From Neckera pumila (Eukaryota; Streptophyta; Bryopsida; Hypnales; Neckeraceae): DNA of 64,000 nt. Made by a program: the position numbers and the translations under genes. The stretch is from assembly GCA_963969595.1 (NCBI GenBank), contig OZ018418.1, positions 2,857,001 through 2,921,000 of the forward strand. Reading direction: 5' to 3'. Under the pieces are notes generated by a model that was not told the DNA's origin, did no database searches, and saw only the letters and a program-made list of their open reading frames with translations. Positions 33,001 to 42,972 of this stretch are shown piece after piece. How positions within the stretch are numbered: position 1 is the stretch's first letter; every line of letters begins with the position of its first letter.

Positions 33001-34467
33001 TTGGACATTTAGGGATTAAGGGGTGTGGAAAACTTGATGACTCGCCCCCCTACTTATTTGAGGGTAACTTACCACCCCTCGTAGTAATTTCAGTGTTTTA
33101 CCACTCATTGCATAGTAAGTGGGGATTGAATTCATCATGACCCCATCTCACTGGTGGTCAAGTCGCCCCCTGCCTGTCAGAGCAATCATAGCATTGGGCG
33201 GCGTGCCATGATGGCCTAGTTTCCCAAGCTCCCCAACGTGCCTCTCCCGTTGCTCAGGTTCTTCGTCCCGTTGTTCACTGCTCAGCGTCTTCCTCCCCAT
33301 GCTCTCCGTTGGTAAGCCCTAGTTTTCTCCCGCTGCTTTCAAATCTTGAGCAGCTCGCTAGAAATTGTTGTCATTTTCTCTTGAATTCCGAGAATTGTTC
33401 GAGTTCCGTCAAGAGTTCCATTGCCACCGTCAAGTTCGAGAGTTCTGCGCAGTTCGGTGGCTTCGACAGAGGCATCTGGGATTTCCGTGAGAGTTGCGTG
33501 AGAGTTGTGGTTCGGTGGCTTCGAGGGAGGCATCAGGATATAGTTCACCCACGCGGTCGACGCTGCAAACACACGGTACGCTTGTCCATGTTCTGCATTG
33601 GCTGCTACTGTCATCTCCAACTTTCCAAATTTTAGCCGTTTGTTCTCACTTGCCAATAGACTCTCACGAAAGCAATGTGGTCATTGTAGCGTCAATTGCA
33701 CTGTGTTTTTGAGGGACAGAATTCCTGAGTTTCACTTAGGATTTAAAATGTGCTCCAATGTGAAGATGCAGGTCTTGTTTTCAGTTTTTTGCTGTTAACA
33801 GACACCAGGAACAAACTCGTCACTTAGACATTTTATGTTCATCTGCCCTATTGTACACCCGAGCTTCTCGCACAATATTCCCTCGCAGCTTTGTCTAGTT
33901 CAGGGTTACTGTTTAGAAACTCATGGGGAGTATTGTTTGGGACTATATTACCTGTATCACTCGTTTGCCATATATTACAGAGCTCAATTAACTGTAATTT
34001 CAGGGCTCTTTTCTTGGCTGTACATTGTGGCAATGGTTCGTCAATCACATTGTAGTGGAGGTGTAAATTCATTGATTTTAGGAAGTAAGGATGGTGGTAG
34101 AGTATCTAAAAACATGTAGGTAGCCCAGTCGTCACTGTTGTTGCTCACCCTTATGTAACATATGTGATATTTGTCTTCATTTGTTCATATTCTAGGCTTT
34201 GTGATCCTCCGTGCGCTTGAAGCTACACTGCCTGGCTGAATTTTTGCGCTGTGTTTATTACTGATTTCCAACTGAGGAAGTTGGTGTTCTTTCAGTCTTT
34301 ACTTTGTTAGAATATCATAGTATGAAGTAGCGGTAAACTATATGTGGAGAGTAATACTGAACGTGTATTAAAAAAACAATTTGAACTGTGCAGGAATTTC
34401 TGAGGCGAGGACACATTGTCTAGGAGTAGCAGTGTATCGTGGGCGTAGACAGCACAAGTAGACCATC
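33001..34467. other. Less AT-rich segment with no recognised gene
   Basis: Base composition rises here compared with the AT-rich DNA before it. Splice-like sites are present (TTGGTAAGCC at about 33310, TGTGCAGG at about 34390), so upstream exons or a promoter of the following gene could lie here. Overlapping ORFs on both strands near 33309-33720 give no recognisable protein. Confidence 0.35.
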
Positions 34468-34517
34468 ATGGCCACATCATCAGCAGTCGAAGTAACCCCA
34501 GCATTCTAGAATGACCC
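34468..34517 (+). pseudogene. ParB/FCP1-like gene: putative first exon
   Basis: An ATG at 34468 gives MATSSAVEVTPAF, then a TAG, then two codons and two bases to a donor CC|GTAAGA at 34518. The next acceptor (TTGCGCAG at 35447-35449) starts with the single base needed to keep the frame, so the phases agree. The in-frame TAG at 34507-34509 would stop translation. The exon is short and unconfirmed. Confidence 0.35.
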
Positions 34518-34689
34518 GTAAGATTGCATTCCTCTTGATCAGGGTTTTGGTGGTTGTTTGTGATAGATAGTAATTGAGTATGGTAAGCAGTGTCATCTAG
34601 ATTGCACGTAGAAATTTCATATTGCCCTATAACCGCGCAGAACTGGACAATGCCTTGGGTGGGAACACCGGAGACACTTGCTGGTGTAG

Positions 34690-35400
34690 ACCCTCAGTCC
34701 TAATTTCATCGAGATATCTCTCAATGAAGAGCTGGAGTACAACTGAATTAGCGCTTTATGAGATGTCTGTCGGGAGATTTCCCGATAGATTTGCAGTACA
34801 CAGAGTACGACAAAATAGACCGAAACAAAGCGAAAACCGGTTGAATAGAAAACAAAACAACGAACAGAAAATAAGCGGGAGATCTCTCGATAATAATGAG
34901 AAAAACATTGAGTTATGACCGAGATGCTGACGCTGCGTTCAAAAGATGAAATCGCTTCTTCATGCAAATCGTAAACAGCACATGTAAATCGCAGCAGGAT
35001 AAATCCCGATGTCTGACAAGCCAGAACAAGAATTACATGAAGAGAAGATCATCGGGATTTCTCCCAATGCTCTTGTCCGAACATGACTGAAGTGCTAAGA
35101 GAACACGGGAAGGACGGCGTGAATAATGTCGACAGAGTCGTATGCACTAGGAACAGAGGACGATTTGGTAAAACAAGAAATCAATAGGAGATCTCCCGAT
35201 GATTTCAAGCAGAAGTAATGATCAGTGCAATCGCAGAGGAGAAAACATTATAATACGCAAGGTGTTGTTTATGCTGGCACCTACTGAACATACTCATCGG
35301 GATAACTCCCGTTGAATATAGTAGACGGTCGAATGTAAGGAACAATGTAGAGTAAGAGGGCACGGGCAATCAACGGGAATAATCCCGATGAAAACTCAAA
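34690..35400. repeat. Stem-loop repeats in the putative first intron
   Basis: Copies lie at about 34702 (ATCGAGATATCTCTCAAT), 34769 (GTCGGGAGATTTCCCGATA), 34873 (AGCGGGAGATCTCTCGATA), 35049 (CATCGGGATTTCTCCCAATG), 35187 (AATAGGAGATCTCCCGATGA), 35297 (CATCGGGATAACTCCCGTTG) and 35370 (CAACGGGAATAATCCCGATG). The spacing is 70-150 bp. Confidence 0.8.
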
Positions 35401-35449
35401 GGACTGGACACGAGGTGGACGTCTAACAATCATGCATGGCATTGCGCAG

Positions 35450-36771
35450 AGAAAATACATCAAACGAACTGCCTGCAGACTTGTCACCCATCAGGCTATA
35501 CAAGTTTATTGACTCAGTGGTGCACACGTTCCAGTACATCGACAAGAGCAATCTAGGAGCTATGTTTCGATGCTACTGGAAAGTTACAGCGTGGGGCCTT
35601 GAGTGGATGGACCAGGCCGGAGGTGCTGCGATCATATGCCCTAAGCTCTTGTTCGAAGGCAAGGCTCACACGATGACAGGCTTAGACGTCCTCGAGCTTC
35701 AAGGGCTTGATAACTCTACTGTCCTCGTCATTGTCCGAGAGCTGGTTCCCAAGAAGCAGGAAGCAAGAACATACGGCTTCATCCTCGACTATGCCACAAT
35801 GGATCCCCAGATGTGCGTCACAATGACAATAAAGGGGTTCCTAGACAAGCCAAACGGATCGCATTCCTAGACACCAGCAGAGAGGTCCAACGAGTGGGTC
35901 GTTATAGACGACAGCCGTGGCAAGTCAAATACAGCCATAGTACCAGTCGCTGCTCCAGCATCAACGCCTTCAGCCTTAAAGAAGCAGAGGAAGAGGAAAG
36001 CCATAGCGGGTGGACCAGGAGATGACATTGTGGAGGAAGCACAGGAGAAGGGCAGGGGTAAGAAGAAAAAGAAGGCCGCCCCACTAACAATTGCATAGGT
36101 AGTGAACATGACAGAGGCTGAGGTGAGCAAGTTGGAGCACAATGAAATTAAGGAGATAAACAAGTTGTACAAGCAAGTTTTCACGCCAATGTACAAATGG
36201 GATAAGAAGCCACTAGCCAATGCGAAAGGGGAATTCTTGCGGGTGCACTACAAATTCCTCCACAAGGCTAAAGCCGGGATCTTGTATACAAAGCTATTGA
36301 CCAGGAGCGGTTCAAAGGAATTAAAAATAAGGTTCTTGTGGACAACGACTTCCACTCAGAGAACCGATATATGACCGTCTTGCCCTTGAAGAGAGGACCA
36401 TATGGGCCAAATAATCTACTAGAGTTCTGGGACACCTGTCCGAAGAAGGAAAGTATGACCACGAAGTTGCACTACTACATTATTGGTGGTCAGCACACTG
36501 TTGCAGCGCACAAGGAGTTGATCGAGAATAAACATATCTCAGAGGCGGATAAGGCTGATGCTTCAACGTTCAACATCATTCCCATATGGGTGTTGTACAA
36601 AACAAAGAAGAATGATATCGTTCACCTTTCGAGAGCTCTGAACCAGAACCTCGCTGGTGAGCAGAAGGAGCAGAGATTTGCACAGCAGCTTGCGCACGCT
36701 CGTGTAAAGTGGAAAGACATGGGGTCCCTCACCCGTCATACGGAGGACGAGCGCACTCAATAGCGTACCTT
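35450..36771 (+). pseudogene. ParB/FCP1-like gene: exon with ParB/sulfiredoxin-like motif
   Basis: The first part (to 36300) is unrecognised protein (SPIRLYKFIDSVVHTFQYID, GLDVLELQGLD), then a Lys-rich linker. After a frameshift near 36,290 comes LHYYIIGGQHTVAAHKELIE, with I-P-I-W-V and ALNQNLAGEQKEQR about 45-75 residues later. The G-G-Q-H-x-x-A-A motif followed by an asparagine-rich helix segment is the pattern of ParB/sulfiredoxin folds (nucleotide binding or hydrolysis in that family). In-frame TAGs lie at 35868, 36096 and 36761. A donor CTT|GTAAGT at 36772 is likely, but its phase does not match the next acceptor, so this junction is uncertain. Confidence 0.5.
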
Positions 36772-37102
36772 GTAAGTTCTACTCAACGAACGTCCAAGTT
36801 ATGTTTGTACATCGTCTTTTTTTCCCTGGAAATCAACGGGAGATATCTCGATGACTGTTGACATGGGGAGATATCCCGCTGTCTACAAGCTCACAGTAAT
36901 CTTCCTACTAGGCATGAGAGATCAAGATGTTATGGAAATGCACTCATCTATCGCCGGCTTTCAGCGAGAATTATCTCGTTGTCCAGAGCATGGCCCGGAA
37001 TCAGACCAACAATGGGATTTTTCTCGCAGACGAGTACTTTCATTGTCTGATGATTTCCCATGAATCCCTAATATAACTTGCATTGTCAGCGTTCATGTGC
37101 AG
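36772..37102. other. Putative intron with stem-loop repeats
   Basis: It runs from GTAAGT to TGTGCAG. It contains CAACGGGAGATATCTCGATG (about 36833) and GGGGAGATATCCCGCTG (about 36865). No ORF. Confidence 0.5.
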
Positions 37103-38443
37103 GGATTCTATTCTGTGATGTCCTCAATCTTACATGGGTTCAAGAATCTTGACAACTCGGATTTAAAAATCCCGCTACTCTTCATAGAGAAGGAGGAAGA
37201 CTTTGAGCGCTGGATTAAGATTGACAAGGACATTCTGGGCAGATTGCTTCTAGACGGTAATGGACCAAAATCGAAGGGTCGCCGTAAGCCGCTGGCATAC
37301 ATCGACTTCAAGCCACTATGGGAATTGCGAGATGAGGACTTGAAGTACTTGGCCAGCCAGGTGGAGCAGGGAGTCGTTTGCATGAAGAAAACGGCTCTGA
37401 ACCTCGATATTGAGGGAATGCCAGTCATTCCAATGGCTGTGGTAGTAGGTCGGGAGAAGAAGGTGAGGGCCATGAAGAACGAGCTCATGTGCCACTACAA
37501 GTAGTTGCCGCTTCCAAGCAAGAAGCCAGAGTACTCTCCTTACTTGGCAGCAGAATGGGATCAGTTTGCGGTTGAGAAGAAGATCACCCGGGAGCAAGTC
37601 GAGTGGTGGATGGATAAGAGCATGGCCACGGAGCTGAGCAAGGACTGGCTGGAGGGTCGTACAAAGGCCCTGAACAAATCACACGGTCCAAGCAACTGTC
37701 TAGAGGCATTGAAGAAGATGTGGGAGACCTTCATGAACGCCCATACAAAGGAGATTAAGGAATATGCTGCCGAGGACTTTGGAAAGTCTTACCTGTGCAA
37801 GGTTATGGACGAGAAATGCTGAGACATCAGTAAGATTCTGGCAGAAGCTTTTGTAAAGGCATGGCGAGGTGAAGCAAAGACCCACATGTACTTCTGGTTT
37901 CTCTTCAAAATGACCAACCGTGGCGCTCGGGCAAAGTTCCTGGAGAACCGGAATCTGAACCGCGTATTCGATGCCTTGGAGTACAAGGATATTGACCGAC
38001 GCCTTGTGAGAGCCCGTTCAATAGCAGTACTTATAACGGATGGTAATGGATTTCACGCAATTCTCGCACACCTGGAGAGGCGGCAACAAGACATGAAAGT
38101 CCGGCTTTGGGACTAGCATGTAATACATTACATTCCGGACAAAGCGGATGGCTTCCCCCCTCCAGTTACAGGATCTCATTACGCCATGTACTTGGTCTTC
38201 CTCTTTGCCTACGACGAGGTCCACGGTTCGACAAGCAACTTCCACAATTTCTTCCCGACCTCTATTGAGATGTCTGTTGTCTATTTCACGAGAGAGTTGG
38301 CCAAAGTGGACACTTTGTACAGGCGGTCAAATATGCCTTGGTTCTCAATTGCCGCGGCGGTGGAAATTTTTCGTAACCACATCACCGACAATTTGGTCAT
38401 TGTGAACGTGAATGGCGGTCCGGACTTTACTTCTCTTGGACTG
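37103..38443 (+). pseudogene. ParB/FCP1-like gene: central exon, unknown domain
   Basis: One reading frame covers the whole 1.34 kb and is broken only by single stops: TAG at 37502, TGA at 37820 and TAG at 38114. Between them the sequence looks like real protein: a hydrophobic/charged alpha-beta part (PLLFIEKEEDFERWIKID, DFKPLWELRDEDLKYL), a helical part (REQVEWWMDKSMATELSKDW), DGNGFHAILAHLERR, and a C-terminal HITDNLVIVNVNGGPDFTSL. No family is recognised. The exon ends at CTG|GTAAGG. The clean frame with point stops suggests recent decay by base substitution. Confidence 0.55.
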
Positions 38444-38531
38444 GTAAGGCCTAATTCATTTTCATTCCCATTATTTTTCGTAACTCAATCAATTTCCAGT
38501 GCATTGACATTTGCTTCTACAATGCTGTCAG
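38444..38531 (+). other. 88-bp intron with matching phase
   Basis: It starts GTAAGGCC and ends GCTGTCAG. Joining 38443 to 38532 keeps the frame (GL|VSLNKVMEV). This is the clearest splice junction of the gene. Confidence 0.65.
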
Positions 38532-39178
38532 GTCTCCTTGAATAAGGTTATGGAAGTCATTTATGACTCCGAATCAGAGTCCAAGGCAATTTTGGTTGCC
38601 CGGCAGCTTTGGGAGCAGTTGCATAATGAAAAATTTCTTCATGAGGAAGATAAGGACGAAGAAGAACAAGAGGGTGGGGGAGATGGAGACGATGCTATAC
38701 AGGAGGGTGGAGCAGAGGAGGGTGGGAGAGACGGCGACGAAGAAGAAGAGGAAGGATGAGGAGAGGGCGACGAAGAAAAAGAGGAAGGATGAGGAAGGGT
38801 GACGAAGAAAAAGAGGAGGGACGAGGAGAGGTCAAGAAGGGAAGAAAAGAGGGTGGAAGAGTCAGCGATGATGCGGACATCGTTTCATCGGATCATCGCC
38901 TGCCTTTAGAAACTGACGACGGAGACGAAGTTGACACCGCCGCAAGGGAGGGTGACTCCTCTCATTTGGGAGTGGATGACAATTCACCAGATCACCAACC
39001 CTTAGGAACGAACACCGGACGTCAAGACAACGCTTCGGACAAGGAAGAGAGTAACTCCCACACAAAAAGTGATCATGACGATGAGGAAATTCAAACTCCT
39101 ACTCCTCTGATCACCGCAAGTACCCCTCACGCCAAGGAGGACATGGAGAATGATAAGGAAACTAGTCCAGACAAAAAG
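38532..39178 (+). pseudogene. ParB/FCP1-like gene: acidic/lysine-rich exon
   Basis: It opens with VSLNKVMEVIYDSESESKAI and a short helical part, then turns into Glu/Asp/Gly- and Lys/Arg-rich low complexity (38.65-38.83 kb), where the frame shifts. The remainder (to 39178) is acidic and Ser/Thr/His-rich, ending in SPDKK. The donor AAG|GTCAGT at 39179 is in phase with the acceptor at 39359. The exon is probably a disordered linker. Confidence 0.5.
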
Positions 39179-39358
39179 GTCAGTCATTGTACCTAATCAT
39201 CGGGATATTTCTCACTGCTAGTTCCGCATTGCACATAATCATTTGCTAAGGAAATCCTACGTGTTCTATTCGCATGATGAGTCTGCACGGAGACTGACGC
39301 GACGTTCAGCGGAGAAGTTAGGCGCGGTCAAGCGGAGGGTGGGCTCTAGCTTGCACAG

Positions 39359-40208
39359 GTTCAGGTCGAGTCGGGTCGGCGCAAGGAATTGAGGACAAAG
39401 CGTAGGCTGGATATCATCTCCTCTTGTCATGATCCTCCGGTTAGCCCTACACATGCCCCTGAGCAGCCTGCAGGGAATGAAGGCCCCAACATCTCCTCTC
39501 CTACTCCATCCGAAGCAGAGGTTGCTGCGACGGGGACCCCTAAAGCGACAAATGCGGCGTCCATTCTTCTTTCATGTTCAGCAGAGGGAGAAGCTGCTTT
39601 TGCCAAGGACACAATCCGTGATATAATGCCCCCCATTGCAAAGTCTTCACGTGACGTACCTTTGCGGTCGGAGCGGTGCGTCGGTGCAACGAGAATTCTC
39701 CCGATCTCGGGTGATCTTGCTTGTACTTTTGGACCTCGGGAGTCAATGAAGAAGGAGCCGATTATTGATGCAGCGGGAGATATCCCGTTGCCTCAGGTAC
39801 TTGATGTTTCACCGCCCGCGGAAATGGCCGATAGCATTATGGCGGATATAATGGCGGACCTCCCGCAAATGAGTCCCGATGCGGCTGTACCGAAGGTGAA
39901 TCCAATGATTGCTGTCCCACACTTGGGACGTACGCATGCTGACATGGTTTCCTTGAAGAGTAGGTTTCAGGATCTTTTGAGTTTGCCAGATTTTTGTGCT
40001 AGACAGACGCGCCATTTGGCGAGTTACAGCCGGTCTAAGGTACCGGCCGCGTGGGAGGCGCACTCATTTCTTTATGGCAACATTTTTCAGATTGCCTCTG
40101 ACCTTGGACCGGTGGAAACAAAGGATCGAGCTGGAGGACAAGGGGGTCGTTCGCCAGCGAGAGTTGTTGAATCGGAAGGGGCGAGGGAGGAAGAAGCCCT
40201 TGTGAAAG
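39359..40208 (+). pseudogene. ParB/FCP1-like gene: linker exon
   Basis: The frame is open from the acceptor (TTGCACAG) at 39359 to the donor AAAG|GTACTT at 40208. The N-terminal half is Pro/Ser/Thr-rich and looks disordered. The C-terminal half is more ordered (DMVSLKSRFQDLLSLPDFC). One copy of the stem-loop (GCGGGAGATATCCCGTTG, about 39773-39790) lies within the coding frame and encodes AGDIPL. The intron before it (39179-39358) has another copy at about 39200. Confidence 0.5.
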
Positions 40209-40311
40209 GTACTTCATTTGACACCTTTTGTAGTTCTAGGGGTTTGACTGAAGTTTTCTTTGCTTTTACATGGACTTGTTTCTAACCGAGATTTGCTCTA
40301 CTTGACTGCAG

Positions 40312-40955
40312 ATTGTGGTGGACCTTCGACGACGCAGCCAAGTACATTGGAAAAGGTAGCTCGGCAAAAGTATTCTGTGGTCCTTGACTTGAATGGAGTG
40401 CTTCTTCATAGGTCATACGAGCATAATAAACTGCATGTTGAGCGTCGCCCTGGTGTCACCACGTTTCTAAATTGGCTGCGTTGTAGAGCGGATGTTGCAT
40501 TCTAGAGTAGTGTTACTCCAAAGAACATGGACATTGTCCTCGCGGATTGTTCCTTTGGCCATCAAGATGTCATTTGTCTGTGTCAAGGGGCATGCACAAA
40601 GTCCACGTACAGGGCCCCATCTGCACCAAATAAGTCGGTCTTCCTGAAAGATCTGTTGACATTTGCGAACATGGACAGTTTGTCCACATTGGATAACATT
40701 CTTCTAATTGACAATAGTCTAGAAAAGAGCGTCTTAAACGATGCACATAACGCTGTTTTTCCTCAGTCCTTTCGTAGTGAGCTGCTTGACAACTACTTCT
40801 ACATGCAGTTGATGGCGTGGCTTGATGGCCTCTTTCTTTCAAATGAGGTGGTGCCCGGGTATATGAAGGCAAATCCCCTTCCTGGTGGGCAAAATGCAGT
40901 GGAACAAGATTCCACATTGGGCTCGGCAATCATTACTAGAATTCAGCGTCGTTGA
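40312..40955 (+). pseudogene. FCP1/NIF-type HAD phosphatase-like domain
   Basis: After the acceptor CTGCAG at 40311 the phase joins the preceding exon (G|AT TGT). The domain shows YSVVLDLNGVLLHR (HAD motif I), RRPGVTTFLNWL, SSVTPKNMD and ILLIDNSLEKSV, the hallmarks of FCP1/NLI-interacting-factor phosphatases that act on phosphoserine tails such as RNA polymerase II CTD. Motif I is D-L-N-G rather than D-x-D-G, so the second catalytic Asp is Asn and activity is doubtful. A TAG at 40503-40505 sits where the family has the W of WSS. The frame then runs on to a TGA at 40953. Confidence 0.75.
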
Positions 40956-41904
40956 TTCTTGTTGGCATGGGGCTTCATCGGGATATTTCCCGTTGCTGGA
41001 GACAATAGTTTTTTGGAATGATGCTCTATCATCGTCAGAGTACAAATTGTAATTCTAATTGTAAATGCTGTTGTAAATTCTTAATCAGAGATTTTCCTGA
41101 ACCTGTAATTGTCGAATTGTCAATACATTAGCAAATATGGATCATGAGGGAAGTGATACTTCTTGACAATTCATTGCATATGCACACTCGTTGTTCATGA
41201 ATGGTTCCTCATTTACACCCAATATGAATTCTATGTTTGCTTTTCAATTATTGTTTACATGCATAGTGTTTGAGATATCCCGTCATTTTTTAGCTGTCTC
41301 GGTATTCCTTAGCAAGGACTCGCGACCATGTCCTTGTAGCTTGTAGTTTGGATGCAAGATATTGCATCTCATACTTGTTGAGTTTCTTCTGTCTTACATT
41401 ACCACATTACAAATTTGTAGGCACACTTCCATGTCATCGATATCTAGTTTGTATACAATAATGAAAAAGTGTATTTCGACTGTATTGGAAGATCTCGCGT
41501 TGGGCAGGGGTTCTGCATCCAATTCACTGTCCATTTGAACCTCTTGAGATCTACCATTTACAAGATCTGCATAATGTGAGTGTCCCTTTTAAGCTTATCA
41601 GGAGATCTTTTGTTGTTTAGCGGTTCTCGGTGACGTGGCTGTCCATTCTTAATTCAACAGGAGATCATTACTTGTTTACTTCTTTTCAGTGTAGTAATAA
41701 ATCAGAGGGATACCTCTCGTTGTTTTACTGCCTCTAAGCAAAGTGACTGTGCATTCTAAATTGATCGGGATACCTCCTGTACTTTGAAGGTTCTCAATAC
41801 AGTGAGTCCCCTTTGGAATAACGTCGGGTAATCTCTTGTTCTTTAGGGACTTAGTCCTCCTCTATCTGAGGAGTTGACTTCCTTGCTGTGTTTTGTTTGT
41901 ACAG
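40956..41904. repeat. Intron with degenerate stem-loops and a roughly 62-bp minisatellite
   Basis: A clear stem-loop (CATCGGGATATTTCCCGTTG) lies at about 40976. From about 41510 to 41870 a unit of about 62 bp recurs roughly six times: a TGTCCATTCTTAATT-like part, a stem-loop derivative (ATCAGGAGATCTTTTGTTG, CAGAGGGATACCTCTCGTTG, ATCGGGATACCTCCTG) and TTTA-GG-TTCTC. It ends at the acceptor TTTGTACAG at 41904. Confidence 0.6.
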
Positions 41905-42387
41905 GAGGCGTCTGTCGTTGTTCTTACAGGTGCTTTATGTGTTGAAGGTGGTGTTTTGGATCTTCCGGAAATAATCAACGTTCCCTCTGGTTTTCATAAC
42001 TTTCTTAGTCAGTTGCTTGAACATACTCATTGTGGGTTGTATTCCTCTATGCATATGACTACTTTGGAGGTGCCTGTGCGGCGTCTTCTCCCGCAAAAGA
42101 CTTGGAAGGGGTTTCAGTTTTTTGCCGGTTCGAACGTTCCTAACAAAAATAATCCTTATCCACACCGTGGGGGATTACTGAACCGGATCTTAGGTAGCCC
42201 TAGACTGCGCAACATTTTTTTGGATCAAACTATTGTGGTACTTCAGATAGATCCTCTTAAATGGCCACGTGCTCATTTGATAGGTCCCTCCATAGACGTG
42301 AGGGATGATATTGATCTCCTGAAATTAGAAGATCCATGGTATGTACAGAAGGAGCTACTTATAGTTGGGAATTCTGTTACGCATTAG
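41905..42387 (+). pseudogene. ParB/FCP1-like gene: putative last exon
   Basis: The frame is open for 160 codons to a TAG at 42385, starting EASVVVLTGALCVEGGVLDL. A basic/aromatic segment follows (RRLLPQKTWKGFQFFAG), then NPYPHRGGLLNRIL. No family is recognised. It may be the last exon of the gene with the FCP1-like domain or a separate gene. The following AATAAA at 42475-42480 supports a transcript end here. Confidence 0.45.
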
Positions 42388-42474
42388 TCAAGTTCAATAG
42401 TTTAGATACTATAGGGATTGCCTTTCTTTCTTTTCCTGGGCAACTTCTTGATTGCGACCTTCTTTATTGGTGTT

Positions 42475-42480
42475 AATAAA
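42475..42480 (+). promoter_or_regulatory. Polyadenylation signal
   Basis: AATAAA lies 88 bp after the stop at 42387, in a T-rich context typical of plant 3' ends. Confidence 0.5.
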
Positions 42481-42894
42481 ATGTGGTGAACCTTCTTCAC
42501 CTTTTCTTTACTTTCAAGTTCCATTCCACTGTGCCAACAGTCCTCTTGTACGATAAGTTTGAATGCGGGGATTACATTGGGAGAATTCCGGACCCTTATT
42601 CTGCAGGGAGATACTAATGGGTCAGTGCTTACTTACTAGTCCTTGTAATAATTTATGTTGAATTATGTTTGGTTTCATTGGTTTCTTGCAACACTTAAGA
42701 TCCCAAAGTCTGGGATGTGCACTACAGCGGCAACTTTCCCGATGAATCTTCTCTACTGTTCTGTAGAATAAATGTACTATGGGTGAAATATCTTAGTTAT
42801 TATGTTTCTTTGTCCTCTTCTTGGGTATGAACATGGTCTACTTCATTCTAATCTTCCTACTTTCATAGGCGTTGCGGTCTCGAAAACCAATACA

Positions 42895-42913
42895 ACGGGA
42901 GCTCTCCCAATGT
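42895..42913. repeat. Outermost right stem-loop copy
   Basis: ACGGGAGCTCTCCCAATGT is the last copy before the right TIR, 35 bp inside it. Weaker copies precede it at 42576, 42604 and 42736. Confidence 0.65.
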
Positions 42914-42947
42914 AGTCTTCCAAGACATAATCTAAAATTACTCCTAA

Positions 42948-42972
42948 AGTCCAAAAGTAGTTAAATATGGCA
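42948..42972 (-). repeat. Right terminal inverted repeat of the giant element
   Basis: AGTCCAAAAG, T, AGTTAAATATGGCA is the inverted match of the left TIR with one mismatch. Bases outside are TACTATGT on this side and CCGTCCA on the other, so no direct target duplication longer than two bases is visible. Confidence 0.6.

Larger units (their letters stand above)
9434..42972. mobile_element. Candidate giant DNA transposon with 25-bp TIRs, 33.5 kb including nested inserts
   Basis: The 25 bases at 9434-9458 (TGCCATATTTAACT, T, then CTTTTGGACT) recur as an inverted copy at 42948-42972 with one mismatch. Just inside each end the characteristic stem-loop repeat begins (9481 on the left, last copy 42895-42913 on the right). 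This repeat is found throughout 9.4-14.7 kb and 34.6-42.9 kb and not elsewhere in the window. The left arm carries a DUF7869-type gene on the minus strand. The right arm carries a ParB-like/FCP1-like gene on the plus strand. A 12.3-kb retrotransposon sits inside, so the core is about 21.2 kb. No clear target duplication is visible beyond a possible AT on both sides. The middle (27.1-34.4 kb) lacks the stem-loop repeat and may be further nested DNA. Confidence 0.55.

Noticed and set aside
33309..33720. Overlapping ORFs on both strands as a host gene
   Set aside because: No frame shows recognisable motifs or clear exon joins; only a possible donor site (GGTAAGC) is present.
34617..34967. ORFs on both strands in the stem-loop-rich intron
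   Set aside because: The palindromic repeats create symmetrical open frames; the peptides lack protein-like composition and span a well-phased intron.
38563..38880. Lys/Arg/Glu-rich ORFs in several frames
   Set aside because: The GA-rich low-complexity DNA is open in all frames; only the frames tied to the flanking exons were kept.
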